From Lapillicoccus jejuensis (lineage in GTDB: Bacteria > Actinomycetota > Actinomycetes > Actinomycetales > Dermatophilaceae): 64,000 nucleotides of DNA. A program made the position numbers and the translations under genes. Location of the stretch: positions 4,030,001-4,094,000 of the forward strand of contig NZ_VFMN01000001.1 in the NCBI RefSeq assembly GCF_006715055.1, written 5' to 3'. This document shows, piece by piece, positions 34,260 to 42,554 of the stretch. Under the pieces are notes generated by a model that saw nothing but the letters and a program-made list of their open reading frames with translations, made no database searches and was not told where the DNA came from. Each line of letters opens with the position of its first letter. Within the stretch, counting starts at the first letter, position 1.

Positions 34260-35096
34260 TCAGGACGACGTCAGGGCGGCGCTGAGCTCCTCCACGGCCG
34301 TCGGGGAGCCGGCGAGGTGCCAGCGGCGGCCACGGTGCTCCAGGACGTGCGTGCGACCACCGGCACCGAGGACGAGGGCGTGGCCGGGATACCAGTCCCA
34401 GTCGAGGACGGAGTGCTGCGCCCACACCCCGAGGCGGCCGGTCGCCACCGAGGCCAGGTCGACCGACGACGAGCCGAGCATGCGCACGGTGGCCACCCGC
34501 GAGGTCATGGCCAACCACGGCTCACGCAGGTCGTCCCGGTGGATCGCCGTCGGGTGCAGGTAGGTGCCGAATCCGCAGTGCGCGGCGGGCCGGTCCTCGA
34601 CCCGGTCCACCGGCCGCCCGTCGAGCGTCGTGGGCAGGTCGGGACCACCCAGCCAGGTCTCTCCTGACACCGGCTGGTGCACGGCCCCCAGGACGGCCGC
34701 CCCGTCGGCCCCGCGCAGGGCCAGGGCGCTGCACCAGTAGCCGGCGCCGGAGTAGAAGTTGTACGTCCCGTCCACGGGGTCGACGACCCACGTGCGGCCG
34801 GAGCGGCTGGCGCGCGAGGCCCCCTCCTCCCCCACGAGCCCGTCGTCCGGCCGGGCACGGGCCAGGGCGCGCGTGACGAAGGCCTCCGCCGCGCGGTCGG
34901 CGGCCGTGACGATGTCGGAGACCGACGTCTTGCGCTCGGCCTCCAGGCCGCCCGCCCGCAGGTCCGCCGCGAGCCGTCCGGCCCGCTGCACGAGCGCGAC
35001 GGCGAGGTCGGCGTCCGGGAGACCCGGGTCCACCCCCTGCACGAGGTCGCTGAGGTCGGGCAGGTCGTCGGCGGCGCGCGCACTCGTCTCGCTCAC
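34260..35096 (-). CDS. inositol monophosphatase-family phosphatase
   Basis: 278 residues. Metal-binding motifs of the family: VGEEGAS, VVDPVDGTYNFYSGAGYW (the DPxDGT box), and LDWDWYPGHALVLGAGG near the C-terminus. Members include inositol-1-phosphatase, histidinol-phosphatase HisN and fructose-1,6-bisphosphatase types, all Mg-dependent and Li-sensitive; the sequence alone does not decide between them. GTG start with TAGGCT 6 nt upstream. Confidence 0.82.
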   Translation of the reverse strand: MSETSARAADDLPDLSDLVQGVDPGLPDADLAVALVQRAGRLAADLRAGGLEAERKTSVSDIVTAADRAAEAFVTRALARARPDDGLVGEEGASRASRSGRTWVVDPVDGTYNFYSGAGYWCSALALRGADGAAVLGAVHQPVSGETWLGGPDLPTTLDGRPVDRVEDRPAAHCGFGTYLHPTAIHRDDLREPWLAMTSRVATVRMLGSSSVDLASVATGRLGVWAQHSVLDWDWYPGHALVLGAGGRTHVLEHRGRRWHLAGSPTAVEELSAALTSS

Positions 35097-35102
35097 CCCG
35101 CG

Positions 35103-35108
35103 AGCCTA
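35103..35108 (-). promoter_or_regulatory. -10 element TAGGCT for the IMPase-family gene
   Basis: The minus-strand hexamer is 6 nt before the GTG at 35096. On the plus strand a near-match, GAGAGT (35154-35159), stands 6 nt before the divergent zincin GTG. Confidence 0.5.
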
Positions 35109-35165
35109 GGACCGTCAGGGTGCCCGTCCGGACCCGGCCCGATCCCCGCGTGCGAGAGTGGCCCG

Positions 35166-35525
35166 GTGGATCACCTGCGCCTCAGCGACGCCGAGTTCGA
35201 GGACGCGGTGGGCGACGCCCTCGACCTCATCCCCGACGAGCTGGCGCGGCTCATGCGCAACGTCGCCGTCCTCGTCGAGGACGAGCCGTCGTCGGACGAC
35301 CCCGAGCTGCTCGGCCTGTACGAGGGCACGCCGCTCACCGCGCGCGACTCCTGGTGGGACGCCGGCTCCATGCCCGACCGGATTACCGTCTACCAGGGGC
35401 CTCTGCAGCGGATGTGCACGACGCGGGACGAGCTGCTCGACGAGATCGCCGTCACCGTCGTCCACGAGGTCGCCCACCACTTCGGCATCGACGACGACCG
35501 CCTGCACGAGCTCGGCTGGGGCTGA
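35166..35525 (+). CDS. small zincin-like metallopeptidase (DUF1025 type)
   Basis: 119 residues. The C-terminal TVVHEVAHHFGIDDDRLHELGWG carries an HExxHH zinc motif with a downstream Asp, the minimal zincin of the 'metallopeptidase family' proteins. LLGLYEGTPLTARDSWWDAG and PDRITVYQGPLQRMC match the family pattern. Such proteins are cytoplasmic, and whether they cleave peptides is not established. The short length is normal for the family. Confidence 0.82.
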   Translation: MDHLRLSDAEFEDAVGDALDLIPDELARLMRNVAVLVEDEPSSDDPELLGLYEGTPLTARDSWWDAGSMPDRITVYQGPLQRMCTTRDELLDEIAVTVVHEVAHHFGIDDDRLHELGWG

Positions 35526-35570
35526 CGGCCGCCTGAGCCACCGTCTACTCGCGACGGAGCACCCTGGCGA

Positions 35571-35576
35571 TAGCCT
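35571..35576 (+). promoter_or_regulatory. possible -10 element TAGCCT for the DUF4375 gene
   Basis: TAGCCT is 8 nt before the ATG at 35585, slightly longer spacing than the other leaderless candidates. Confidence 0.4.
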
Positions 35577-35584
35577 CTGCGGCC

Positions 35585-36019
35585 ATGACGGGTGACCCCT
35601 GGGCGGTGTACGAGCGTCTGTCTCAGCGTGACGGTTCACGGCTGACCCCCGACGAACGACGGCTGGTGGCTCTCGCCGCGGCACGCGCCGAGGTCAACAA
35701 CGGCGGGTTACACCAGTACTTCGTCAACTCGTCCGGCGACCTCGTCATCGACGCGATCGATGCTGCACGGTGCGCAGGTGTTCCGAAGCTGGAGGCGCTC
35801 CTTCGTCGCGCTGTGGAGATCCTCGACCTCGAGGACCCAGGTGATCGATCGCGTCGTCAGGACCGCCTCATCGACCACATGGACGACGAGGCTTTCTCCG
35901 CGCTCGACGAGGCGTACTACGCGCTGGAGGTCGAGGTCGACCTCGACCAGGCGATGGCGCGGCTCGCAGCTGCCTGTGAGGTCGACCCTGGGTCACCCGT
36001 GACGCACAGCCGCCGGTGA
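35585..36019 (+). CDS. DUF4375 (DMP19-like) protein
   Basis: 144 residues. VNNGGLHQYFVNSSGD is the DUF4375/DMP19 signature; the rest is helical and acidic (DHMDDEAFSALDEAYYALE). No catalytic role is known to me. Codon use is visibly less GC-biased than in neighbours (for example TTA, TCT, GTT and GCA codons), which suggests recent acquisition. It stands alone between the zincin and the ctaF terminator. Confidence 0.75.
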   Translation: MTGDPWAVYERLSQRDGSRLTPDERRLVALAAARAEVNNGGLHQYFVNSSGDLVIDAIDAARCAGVPKLEALLRRAVEILDLEDPGDRSRRQDRLIDHMDDEAFSALDEAYYALEVEVDLDQAMARLAAACEVDPGSPVTHSRR

Positions 36020-36106
36020 CGGCGAACGGCGTCGGGGGCGTCGTACGTCCGCACCGCCGTGGCACCGGTGCCTGCGCCGTGCGGACGCGAGGGCCTGGAC
36101 GACGCG

Positions 36107-36142
36107 GACGGCGCCCGCCCCCTCGAGGGGGCGGGCGCCGTC
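36107..36142. terminator. perfect bidirectional terminator palindrome between DUF4375 and ctaF
   Basis: A 16-bp perfect stem has left arm 36107-36122, TCGA as loop, and right arm 36127-36142. It lies 87 nt after the plus-strand stop (36019) and 18 nt after the minus-strand ctaF stop (36161), so it can serve both converging transcripts. Confidence 0.75.
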
Positions 36143-36160
36143 GTGCGGGCAGGTGTCGCG

Positions 36161-36571
36161 TCAGTTCGCGTACTCGCCCTTGAAGTGCTCGAAGGTCCAG
36201 CCGCAGATCGACACGATGCCGATACCCATGCCGATGATGACGATCCACCAGCCCACGGCGAGGCCGAGGAAGATGACCGCGGCCGACAGGCCGAGCCACA
36301 GCGGCCACCACGAATACGGGGTGAAGAAGCCGTAGTCGCCCTCGTGGTCGGCGATCTCTCCGGCCGGGTTGTCCTCGGGACGGTCGGAGAACTGCCGCGC
36401 GGTCACCCGCAGGTAGAAGTAGATGAGCAGCGACAGCAGGGCCGTGAGGATCAGCGCGATGAAGCCGACGAGGTCGTCGCCGCCGTACGCGTGCTCCCAG
36501 AAGTAGTAGATCGGGCCCAGCGGGATGAAGAAGATGCCCAGGTACAGGAACATCTTGTACTCGACCTTCAT
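36161..36571 (-). CDS. ctaF: actinobacterial cytochrome c oxidase subunit IV
   Basis: 136 residues, four membrane helices: [58 protein letters not shown] and [17 protein letters not shown]. The loop with [20 protein letters not shown] is the signature of CtaF. It is a small structural subunit of the aa3 oxidase. Its ATG overlaps the ctaD stop (ATGA), completing the ctaC-ctaD-ctaF operon. Confidence 0.94.
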   Translation of the reverse strand: MKVEYKMFLYLGIFFIPLGPIYYFWEHAYGGDDLVGFIALILTALLSLLIYFYLRVTARQFSDRPEDNPAGEIADHEGDYGFFTPYSWWPLWLGLSAAVIFLGLAVGWWIVIIGMGIGIVSICGWTFEHFKGEYAN

Positions 36572-38310
36572 CGGGTCACGTTCTCCTCACCGAGGTCGGC
36601 CGCCCCCATGACCGAGATCAGCGTGCCGGGGTCGGGCGCGGGCCCGTCCACCGGGGCGTGCTCGGGGTGGTGCAGGTCGAACGCGGGGCGCTCGGACCGG
36701 ATCCGGGGCATGGTGTCGAAGTTGTGCCGCGGCGGCGGGCACGAGGTGGCCCACTCCAGCGAGCCGCCGTACCCCCAGGGGTCGTCGGTCTCGACCATCG
36801 GGGCGTACCGCCACGTCTTCCACACGTTGTAGAGGAAGGGCAGCGTCGACGCGCCGAGGACGAAGGCGCCCACGGTGGAGACGATGTTGAGGGCCTGGAA
36901 CCCCTCCTGCGGCATGTAGTCGGCGTACCGGCGGGCCATGCCGTCGATGCCGAGCAGGTGCTGCACGAGGAACGTCGTGTGGAAGCCGATGAAGAGCATC
37001 CAGAAGTGCAGCTTGCCCAGCTTCTCGTCGAGCATCCGCCCGGTGAGCTTCGGCCACCAGAAGTAGAAGCCGGAGAACATCGCGAACACGACCGTGCCGA
37101 ACACCGTGTAGTGGAAGTGCGCGACGACGAAGTACGAGTCGGACAGATGGAAGTCCAGCGCCGGCGAGGACAGGATGACGCCGGTCAGCCCGCCGAAGAG
37201 GAACGTGACGATGAAGCCGATGGCCCAGACGATCGGGGTCTCGAAGGTCAGCGACCCGCCCCACATCGTGCCGATCCAGTTGAAGAACTTCACGCCCGTC
37301 GGGACCGCGATGAGCATCGTCATGATCGCGAAGAACGGCAGCAGCACCTGGCCGGTGACGTACATGTGGTGGGCCCACACCGACACCGAGAGCGCCGCGA
37401 TCGCGATGGTCGCGAAGACCAGCGTCTTGTAGCCGAAGAGCGGCTTGCGCGAGAAGACCGGGATGACCTCGGAGATGATCCCGAAGAACGGCAGCGCGAT
37501 GATGTAGACCTCGGGGTGGCCGAAGAACCAGAACAGGTGCTGCCAGAGCATCACCCCACCGGACTCCGGCTCGAAGACGTGTGCCCCGAACCGCCGGTCC
37601 GCGCCGAGCGCGAACAGCGCCGCCGCGAGCACCGGGAAGGCGATGATCACCAGCAGGGACGTGATGAGCACCGTCCAGGTGAACAGCGGCATCCGGAACA
37701 TCGTCATGCCCGGCGCACGCATGCAGATGATCGTCGTGATGAAGTTGACGGCGCCGAGGATGGTGCCGAAACCACCGAGCGCGAGACCGAAGACCCACAG
37801 GTCGCCGCCGACACCGGGGCTGTACGTGCTGTCCGAGAGCGGCGCGTAGGCGAACCACCCGAACGCGGCCGCCCCGGACGGGGTCAGCAGGCTGCCGCCG
37901 GCGATGAGGCCGCCGAAGAGGTACAGCCAGTAGGCGAACATGTTCAGCCGCGGGAACGCCACGTCGGGCGCGCCGATCTGCAGCGGCATGATCGCGTTGG
38001 CGAACCCGGCGAACAGCGGCGTCGCGAAGAGCAGCAGCATGATCGTGCCGTGCATCGTGAACAGCTGGTTGTACTGCTCCGGGTTGTCCACGATCTGCAG
38101 GCCCGGCGCCGCGAGCTCGGCGCGGATGAGCAGCGCCATGATCCCGCCGACGAGGAACCAGATGAACGAGGTGATGAAGTAGAGGTTGCCGATGACCTTG
38201 TGGTCGGTCGTGGTGATCCACTTGACCACGGTCTGGCCCGGCAGCACCCGGGGGCGGGAGCGGACCCGCTCACCCGTCGAGTACTGGGCGGTGGGGATCG
38301 TCGTCGCCAT
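36568..38310 (-). CDS. ctaD: aa3-type cytochrome c oxidase subunit I
   Basis: 580 residues, twelve membrane helices. Ligand motifs: TMHGTIM for low-spin heme a, [14 protein letters not shown] for CuB with the His-Tyr pair, WAHHMYV for the two other CuB histidines, and [10 protein letters not shown] for heme a3 and heme a. It reduces O2 to water and pumps protons. Coupled to ctaC upstream (TGATG) and ctaF downstream (ATGA). In M. tuberculosis ctaD is at a separate locus, so this contiguous arrangement differs. Confidence 0.97.
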   Translation of the reverse strand: MATTIPTAQYSTGERVRSRPRVLPGQTVVKWITTTDHKVIGNLYFITSFIWFLVGGIMALLIRAELAAPGLQIVDNPEQYNQLFTMHGTIMLLLFATPLFAGFANAIMPLQIGAPDVAFPRLNMFAYWLYLFGGLIAGGSLLTPSGAAAFGWFAYAPLSDSTYSPGVGGDLWVFGLALGGFGTILGAVNFITTIICMRAPGMTMFRMPLFTWTVLITSLLVIIAFPVLAAALFALGADRRFGAHVFEPESGGVMLWQHLFWFFGHPEVYIIALPFFGIISEVIPVFSRKPLFGYKTLVFATIAIAALSVSVWAHHMYVTGQVLLPFFAIMTMLIAVPTGVKFFNWIGTMWGGSLTFETPIVWAIGFIVTFLFGGLTGVILSSPALDFHLSDSYFVVAHFHYTVFGTVVFAMFSGFYFWWPKLTGRMLDEKLGKLHFWMLFIGFHTTFLVQHLLGIDGMARRYADYMPQEGFQALNIVSTVGAFVLGASTLPFLYNVWKTWRYAPMVETDDPWGYGGSLEWATSCPPPRHNFDTMPRIRSERPAFDLHHPEHAPVDGPAPDPGTLISVMGAADLGEENVTR

Positions 38311-39227
38311 CAGTTGCTCCCGCTCGGGGTGGGGATGAGGTCCTGGTCCTTGGGGTTGACCTGCTCGCGGTTGAGCGTGTTGGGCAGCTGGCCCGACTGG
38401 CCGAGGTCGCGCAGCTTCTGCATCTGCGAGTCGTACTCGTTCTGGGAGACGACCTTGACGACGAAGAGCATCTGCGAGTGGTACGCCCCGCAGAGCTCGG
38501 CGCACTTGCCCTGGAAGGTGCCCTCCTGGGTGGGCACGACCTGGAAGCGGTTTGTCCGCCCCGGAAGCATGTCCATCTTTTGGAGGAAGGCCGGCACCCA
38601 GAACGAGTGGATGACGTCGCGCGCGTTGAGGATGAACTCGACCCGCTTGTTCACCGGCAGGTACAGCACCGGCATCGCGTTCTCCGGGGCCCCCGTGCTC
38701 GGGTTCAGCTCGGTCTGCACACCCGACTCGTAGGTGTTCGCCGTGACGTAGTTGAAGTCCCAGCTCCACTGCTTGGCCACGACGTTGACCTGGATGTCGG
38801 GCTTCTTCGAGACGTCGATGAGCGCCGACTCGTCGCGCGCCGTGTAGTAGAAGAGCACCGCGACCATGAAGACGGGCAAGATCGTGTAGAGCATCTCGAT
38901 CGGCACGTTGTAACGCAGCTGGGGCGGCAGGCCGACCTCGTCCTTCTTGCGCCGGTACCGCACCATCACGTAGATGGTCAGGCCCCAGACGATGGCGCCC
39001 ACGACGAGCGCGGCGATCCACGTCCCGATCCACAGGGACGTCACGCGGCCCGTCTCGGAGGTCACCTGACCGCCGTTCGACCCCTCGGGGAGCCAGCCGC
39101 TGGAGGCGCTGCCCGTGCTGCTGGCGCAGCCGCCCAGGAGGACCAGCCCCGCGAGGACCATGCCCGCCGCGACCAGCCGCCGCCACGGCCGGCCGAGCTT
39201 CTCGTCGTGCCTACGCAAGGGGTGCAC
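38310..39227 (-). CDS. ctaC: aa3-type cytochrome c oxidase subunit II
   Basis: 305 residues. A lipoprotein-type signal ends in LVLLGGC (Cys34), followed by two membrane helices (about 65-90 and 109-129). The cupredoxin domain carries the binuclear CuA site: His207 (DVIHSFW), Cys242, Glu244, Cys246, His250 and Met253 in [12 protein letters not shown]. It accepts electrons from the QcrC heme. Start GTG; the assignment is slightly uncertain because the GGAAG purine run directly abuts it. Confidence 0.95.
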   Translation of the reverse strand: MHPLRRHDEKLGRPWRRLVAAGMVLAGLVLLGGCASSTGSASSGWLPEGSNGGQVTSETGRVTSLWIGTWIAALVVGAIVWGLTIYVMVRYRRKKDEVGLPPQLRYNVPIEMLYTILPVFMVAVLFYYTARDESALIDVSKKPDIQVNVVAKQWSWDFNYVTANTYESGVQTELNPSTGAPENAMPVLYLPVNKRVEFILNARDVIHSFWVPAFLQKMDMLPGRTNRFQVVPTQEGTFQGKCAELCGAYHSQMLFVVKVVSQNEYDSQMQKLRDLGQSGQLPNTLNREQVNPKDQDLIPTPSGSN

Positions 39228-39261
39228 CTTCCGACATCACTGCGTGTTTCTTACCCCGGAC

Positions 39262-39267
39262 ACAGTA
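39262..39267 (-). promoter_or_regulatory. possible -10 element TACTGT for ctaCDF
   Basis: The minus-strand hexamer lies in the 95-nt divergent region and would give a leader of about 28 nt before the GTG at 39227. It is therefore not a leaderless arrangement. Confidence 0.35.
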
Positions 39268-39313
39268 CCTTCCTCGCTCGTCCATCGGTCGGTGGGGGCG
39301 GCGCGGCGACGGT

Positions 39314-39319
39314 TACGGT
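39314..39319 (+). promoter_or_regulatory. -10 element TACGGT for the NifS-like gene
   Basis: TACGGT is 6 nt before GTG 39326 and only 3 nt before the alternative GTG 39323. By analogy with other leaderless starts here, this favours 39326. Confidence 0.5.
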
Positions 39320-39325
39320 TCGGTG

Positions 39326-40540
39326 GTGCCGCCGACCGACCACCGCCCGCACGACGGGTCACCCGAGCGGGTCCTCCTCGACGCCACGCCCGGCCCCCTC
39401 CACCCGGCCGCCCGGGAGACCCTGCTCGCCGCCCTCGACGCCGGCTGGGCGGACCCTCGTCGCCGCCACCGCGAGGGCCGTACGGCGCGCCGGCTGCTCG
39501 ACACCGCGCGCGAGGTCCTCGCCGGTGGTCTCGGGGTCCGACCCCCCGAGCTGAGCCTGCTCCCGGGCGGCCCACCGGCCCTCACCGCCGGTCTCGAGGG
39601 GCTGCGGCACGCCCGCCGCCGGTCCGGGACCCGGGTCGTGCTCTCCGCCGTCGAGCACTCCGCGCTGCTCGCCCCCGCCCGGGCGCACGCCGCGGCCGCG
39701 GGCGACCCCGACCTCGTCGCCGAGGTCCCCGTCGACCGGGCGGGCCGGGTCGACCTGGCCGCCTGGGCGGCCGCCGTCGCCCACCCGGGCACCGCCGCCG
39801 CGGCCCTGCAGGCCGCCAACCAGGAGGTCGGCACCCGGCAGCCGCTGGCCCCGGCCCGCGCGGCGGGGGCGTCGTACGGCGTCCCCCTGCTCGTCGACGC
39901 CACCGCCTGCCTCGGGCGCGACGCGCCACCCCCCGCCGGGGCGTACGACGTCCTCGTCGGCGACGCCCGCTCGTGGGGCGGACCCACCGGGGTGGGGCTG
40001 CTCGTCGTCCCGGAGCGGACCCGGTGGCGCCGTCCCGGTCCGCCGACCGACGTCGAGCACGGGCGCACCGACGTCGAGCCGTCGCTGCCCCTCGTCCTCG
40101 CCGCCGCCGAGGCGTGGCGGCAGGCCGAGCACGACCGCGCCGCGGAGGCCGCCGCCGCGGCCGCGCTCGTCGACCGGATCCGGGCCGCCGCGGCCGCCGT
40201 GCCCGACGTCGAGGTCGTCGGCGACCCCGTCGACCGGCTCCCCCACGTCGTGACCTTCAGCGCCCTGCTCGTCGACGGCGAGGTCCTCGTCGACGAGCTC
40301 GACCGCGCCGGCGTCGCCGTGGCGTCCGGGTCGGCCTGCACCGCCTCGACGCTCGAGCCCAGCCACGTCCTCGTCGCGATGGGCGTCCTCACCCACGGCA
40401 ACGTCCGGGTCACCCTGCCCCTCGCCGCCACGCTCCCCGGCGGCGACGCCGAGCGCGAGCGGGGCGTCGACGCGTTCTGCGCGCTGCTCCCCCGGGTCGT
40501 CGACGCGGTCCGCGAGCGCCTCGGGACGCGCTCGCTGTGA
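39326..40540 (+). CDS. cysteine desulfurase-like protein lacking the PLP lysine
   Basis: 404 residues, aminotransferase class V fold. Features shared with NifS/IscS are the mobile-loop Cys338 in ASGSACTAST, His111 in VEHSALL, and Asp191 in LLVDATA. The Schiff-base region reads GDARSWGGPTGVG: where desulfurases have His-Lys, this protein has Arg215-Ser216, and the PLP-contacting Gln near Asp191 is Ala194. It should therefore not bind PLP covalently in the normal way. The tusA-like gene overlaps its stop (GTGA), and fused desulfurase-TusA proteins are known in actinobacteria, so a sulfur-relay role or a scaffold role is possible. A start at 39323 is an alternative. Confidence 0.75.
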   Translation: MPPTDHRPHDGSPERVLLDATPGPLHPAARETLLAALDAGWADPRRRHREGRTARRLLDTAREVLAGGLGVRPPELSLLPGGPPALTAGLEGLRHARRRSGTRVVLSAVEHSALLAPARAHAAAAGDPDLVAEVPVDRAGRVDLAAWAAAVAHPGTAAAALQAANQEVGTRQPLAPARAAGASYGVPLLVDATACLGRDAPPPAGAYDVLVGDARSWGGPTGVGLLVVPERTRWRRPGPPTDVEHGRTDVEPSLPLVLAAAEAWRQAEHDRAAEAAAAAALVDRIRAAAAAVPDVEVVGDPVDRLPHVVTFSALLVDGEVLVDELDRAGVAVASGSACTASTLEPSHVLVAMGVLTHGNVRVTLPLAATLPGGDAERERGVDAFCALLPRVVDAVRERLGTRSL

Positions 40541-40788
40541 GCGCCGACGCCGCTGTGGGTCCCGACGCCGAGGTCGACGCGCGCGGCCAGCGCTGCCCGC
40601 TGCCGGTCATCCGCCTGGCCCGCGCCGCCGCCGACCTCGGCCCCGGCGCGCTCGTCCGGGTCCTCGCCACCGACCCCGCCGCCGCGACCGACGTCCCCGC
40701 CTTCTGCCGGATGCGCGGCCACGCCCTCGTGGCGACGCAGGACGCGGGGGACGGGGCGACGGCGTACGACGTGCGGGTGGGGGGCTGA
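40537..40788 (+). CDS. TusA-family sulfur carrier protein
   Basis: 83 residues. The motif GQRCPLPVIRLARA contains the CPxP cysteine that carries persulfide sulfur in TusA. The remainder follows the small alpha-beta fold (GALVRVLATDPAAATDVPAFCRMRGHALV). The GTG overlaps the stop of the NifS-like gene, so the two are almost certainly co-translated. The sulfur acceptor is not evident from the neighbourhood. Confidence 0.85.
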   Translation: MSADAAVGPDAEVDARGQRCPLPVIRLARAAADLGPGALVRVLATDPAAATDVPAFCRMRGHALVATQDAGDGATAYDVRVGG

Positions 40789-40791
40789 CCC

Positions 40792-41469
40792 TCAGCGCCA
40801 GGGTGCGGGCAGCGGCGCGGTCAGCGCGTCCGCGAGCAGCGCGAGGTACTCCCCCCGCGGCACCTCGGTGACCCCGAGCGACGCGAGGTGGTCCGTGCGC
40901 CACTGCACGTCGACCAGCCGGCGCGGGTCGCCGTCGGCGCGCAGCAGCTCGACGAGCGCCACGAGGGCGACCTTGGAGGCGTCGGTCGCGCGGTGGAACA
41001 TCGACTCGCCGGCGAAGAGCCCGCCGACGGCGACGCCGTACAGCCCGCCGACGAGCGCACCACCCGGCTCCCACACCTCGACGCTGTGCGCCCAGCCGAG
41101 CGCGTGCAGCCGCCCGTACGCCGCCGCGACCTCCCGGGTGATCCACCGGCCCGTCCGCGACGGGTCGGCGCAGGCGGCGACGACGTCGCCGAAGGCGGTG
41201 TCCACCCGGACCTCGAACCGTCGCTCCGCCTTGCGCAGCGACCGGCTCACCCGCAGGTCGGGCAGCCGCAGCACCCCGCGCGGGTCCGGCGACCACCAGC
41301 CCATCGGCGGGCGGCCCTGGCGCCCCAGCCCCATGGGGAAGACCCCGCCGGCGTAGGCCGCGAGCAGCGTCCCGGGCTCGAGGTCGGCGCCGGTGCCGAC
41401 GAGGTCGTCCTGCGGCTGGGCGCGGGTCAGGTCGAAGTGCCAGCGGGACGGCGGCGGGACGACCGGCAC
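40792..41469 (-). CDS. aat: leucyl/phenylalanyl-tRNA--protein transferase
   Basis: 225 residues. Family motifs: AYAGGVFPMG, WWSPDPRGVL, TGRWITREVAAAYGRLHALG, HSVEVWE, and GGLYGVAVGGLFAGESMFHR. It adds Leu or Phe from charged tRNA to proteins with N-terminal Arg or Lys, marking them for ClpS/ClpAP-type degradation. The gene is convergent with the sulfur pair, with only 3 nt between stops. GTG start. Confidence 0.94.
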   Translation of the reverse strand: MPVVPPPSRWHFDLTRAQPQDDLVGTGADLEPGTLLAAYAGGVFPMGLGRQGRPPMGWWSPDPRGVLRLPDLRVSRSLRKAERRFEVRVDTAFGDVVAACADPSRTGRWITREVAAAYGRLHALGWAHSVEVWEPGGALVGGLYGVAVGGLFAGESMFHRATDASKVALVALVELLRADGDPRRLVDVQWRTDHLASLGVTEVPRGEYLALLADALTAPLPAPWR

Positions 41470-41488
41470 GGGGCGGACGAGGTCGTCG

Positions 41489-42475
41489 TCAGGGACGCGG
41501 GCAGCGCACGACGGGCGCGATGTCGGCGGCGGACGCGGCGCCGTACGACTCCTCGAGCCGGGCGAGCAGGTCGGCCTGACCGAGGTGGTACTCCTGCGTG
41601 CCGACCGTCTCGATGACGTAGGTCGCGAGCATCGAGCCGAGCTCGGCGCAGCGCACGAGGTCGAGGTCGCCGGCCAGGCCGACGAGGAACCCGGCGCGGA
41701 AGGCGTCGCCGACGCCGGTCGGGTCGGCCTTGCGGACCTCGCGGGCCACCGGCACCGAGAGCACGTCCTCGCCCTTGCGGTGGATGGTCACGCCGTCGCT
41801 GCCGCGGGTGATGACGCGGGTGCCGACCCGCTCCTCGATCTCCGCGGCCGTCCAGCCGGTCTTCTGCTCGGTGAGGTGGGCCTCGTACTCGTTGGTGAAG
41901 AGGTACGTCGCCCCGTCGACCAGCCGCCGGATCGTCTCGCCGTCGGCGAAGGCCAGCTGCTGCGAGGGGTCGGCGACGAACGGGATACCGCGCGAGCGGC
42001 ACTCCTGGGTGTGTCGCAGCATCGCCTCCGGGTCGTTGGCGCCGACGAGGACGAGGTCCAGGCCGCCGACGCGGGCGGCGACCGGACCGAGCTCGATCTG
42101 GCGGGCCTCGGACATCGCGCCGGCGTAGAACGTCGCGATCTGGGCCATGTCGTCGTCGGTGGTGCACACGAACCGGGCCGTGTGCCGGCTCTCCGAGACG
42201 TGCACCGACGCGCAGTCGACGCCGTGCCGCTCGAGCCAGCTGCGGTAGTCGGCGAAGTCCTCGCCCACCGCGCCCACGAGCAGCGGCTGCGCGCCCAGAC
42301 CGGCCATCCCGAAGGCGATGTTGGCCGCCACCCCGCCGCGGCGGATCTCGAGGTCCTCGGCGAGGAAGGACAGCGAGATCTTGTCCAGCTGCTCGACGAC
42401 GAGGGAGTCGGCGAACCGACCTCGGAAGGTCATCAGGTGGTCGGTCGCGATGGACCCGGTGACGGCGATCTTCAC
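41489..42475 (-). CDS. PfkB-family carbohydrate/adenosine kinase
   Basis: 328 residues. The C-terminal anion-hole motif KADPTGVGDAFRAGF has the catalytic Asp of PfkB kinases, and RRGGVAANIAFGMAGLGA is the N-terminal substrate/glycine motif. MKIAVTGSIATDHLMTFRGRF resembles M. tuberculosis Rv2202c, an adenosine kinase of this family in the same neighbourhood next to erpA and glycerate kinase. Adenosine or ribose-type sugar phosphorylation is therefore the best guess. The leaderless -10 element TAGGTT lies 6 nt upstream of the GTG. Confidence 0.85.
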   Translation of the reverse strand: MKIAVTGSIATDHLMTFRGRFADSLVVEQLDKISLSFLAEDLEIRRGGVAANIAFGMAGLGAQPLLVGAVGEDFADYRSWLERHGVDCASVHVSESRHTARFVCTTDDDMAQIATFYAGAMSEARQIELGPVAARVGGLDLVLVGANDPEAMLRHTQECRSRGIPFVADPSQQLAFADGETIRRLVDGATYLFTNEYEAHLTEQKTGWTAAEIEERVGTRVITRGSDGVTIHRKGEDVLSVPVAREVRKADPTGVGDAFRAGFLVGLAGDLDLVRCAELGSMLATYVIETVGTQEYHLGQADLLARLEESYGAASAADIAPVVRCPRP

Positions 42476-42481
42476 CCCGTG

Positions 42482-42487
42482 AACCTA
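42482..42487 (-). promoter_or_regulatory. -10 element TAGGTT for the PfkB kinase gene
   Basis: The minus-strand TAGGTT is 6 nt before the GTG at 42475. It is immediately downstream of the hairpin at 42500-42535 in the direction of transcription. Confidence 0.5.
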
Positions 42488-42499
42488 CCCGAGACGCGC

Positions 42500-42535
42500 G
42501 ACGGGCCCGGCCACCGCGAGGTGGTCGGGCCCGTC
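42500..42535 (-). terminator. hairpin with GCGA-type tetraloop after erpA
   Basis: Arms 42500-42515 and 42520-42535 pair over 16 bp with one G:T wobble, closed by a 4-nt loop (GCGA on the plus strand, TCGC on the minus strand). It lies 20 nt past the erpA stop on the minus strand and should insulate erpA from the kinase gene. Confidence 0.7.
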
Positions 42536-42554
42536 GGGACGGTCCGGGTACGAC

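Noticed and set aside
34064-34285. Short plus-strand frame in the qcrB/IMPase gap
   Set aside because: It crosses the terminator hairpin and the end of the IMPase gene, and has no ribosome site or coding-like composition.
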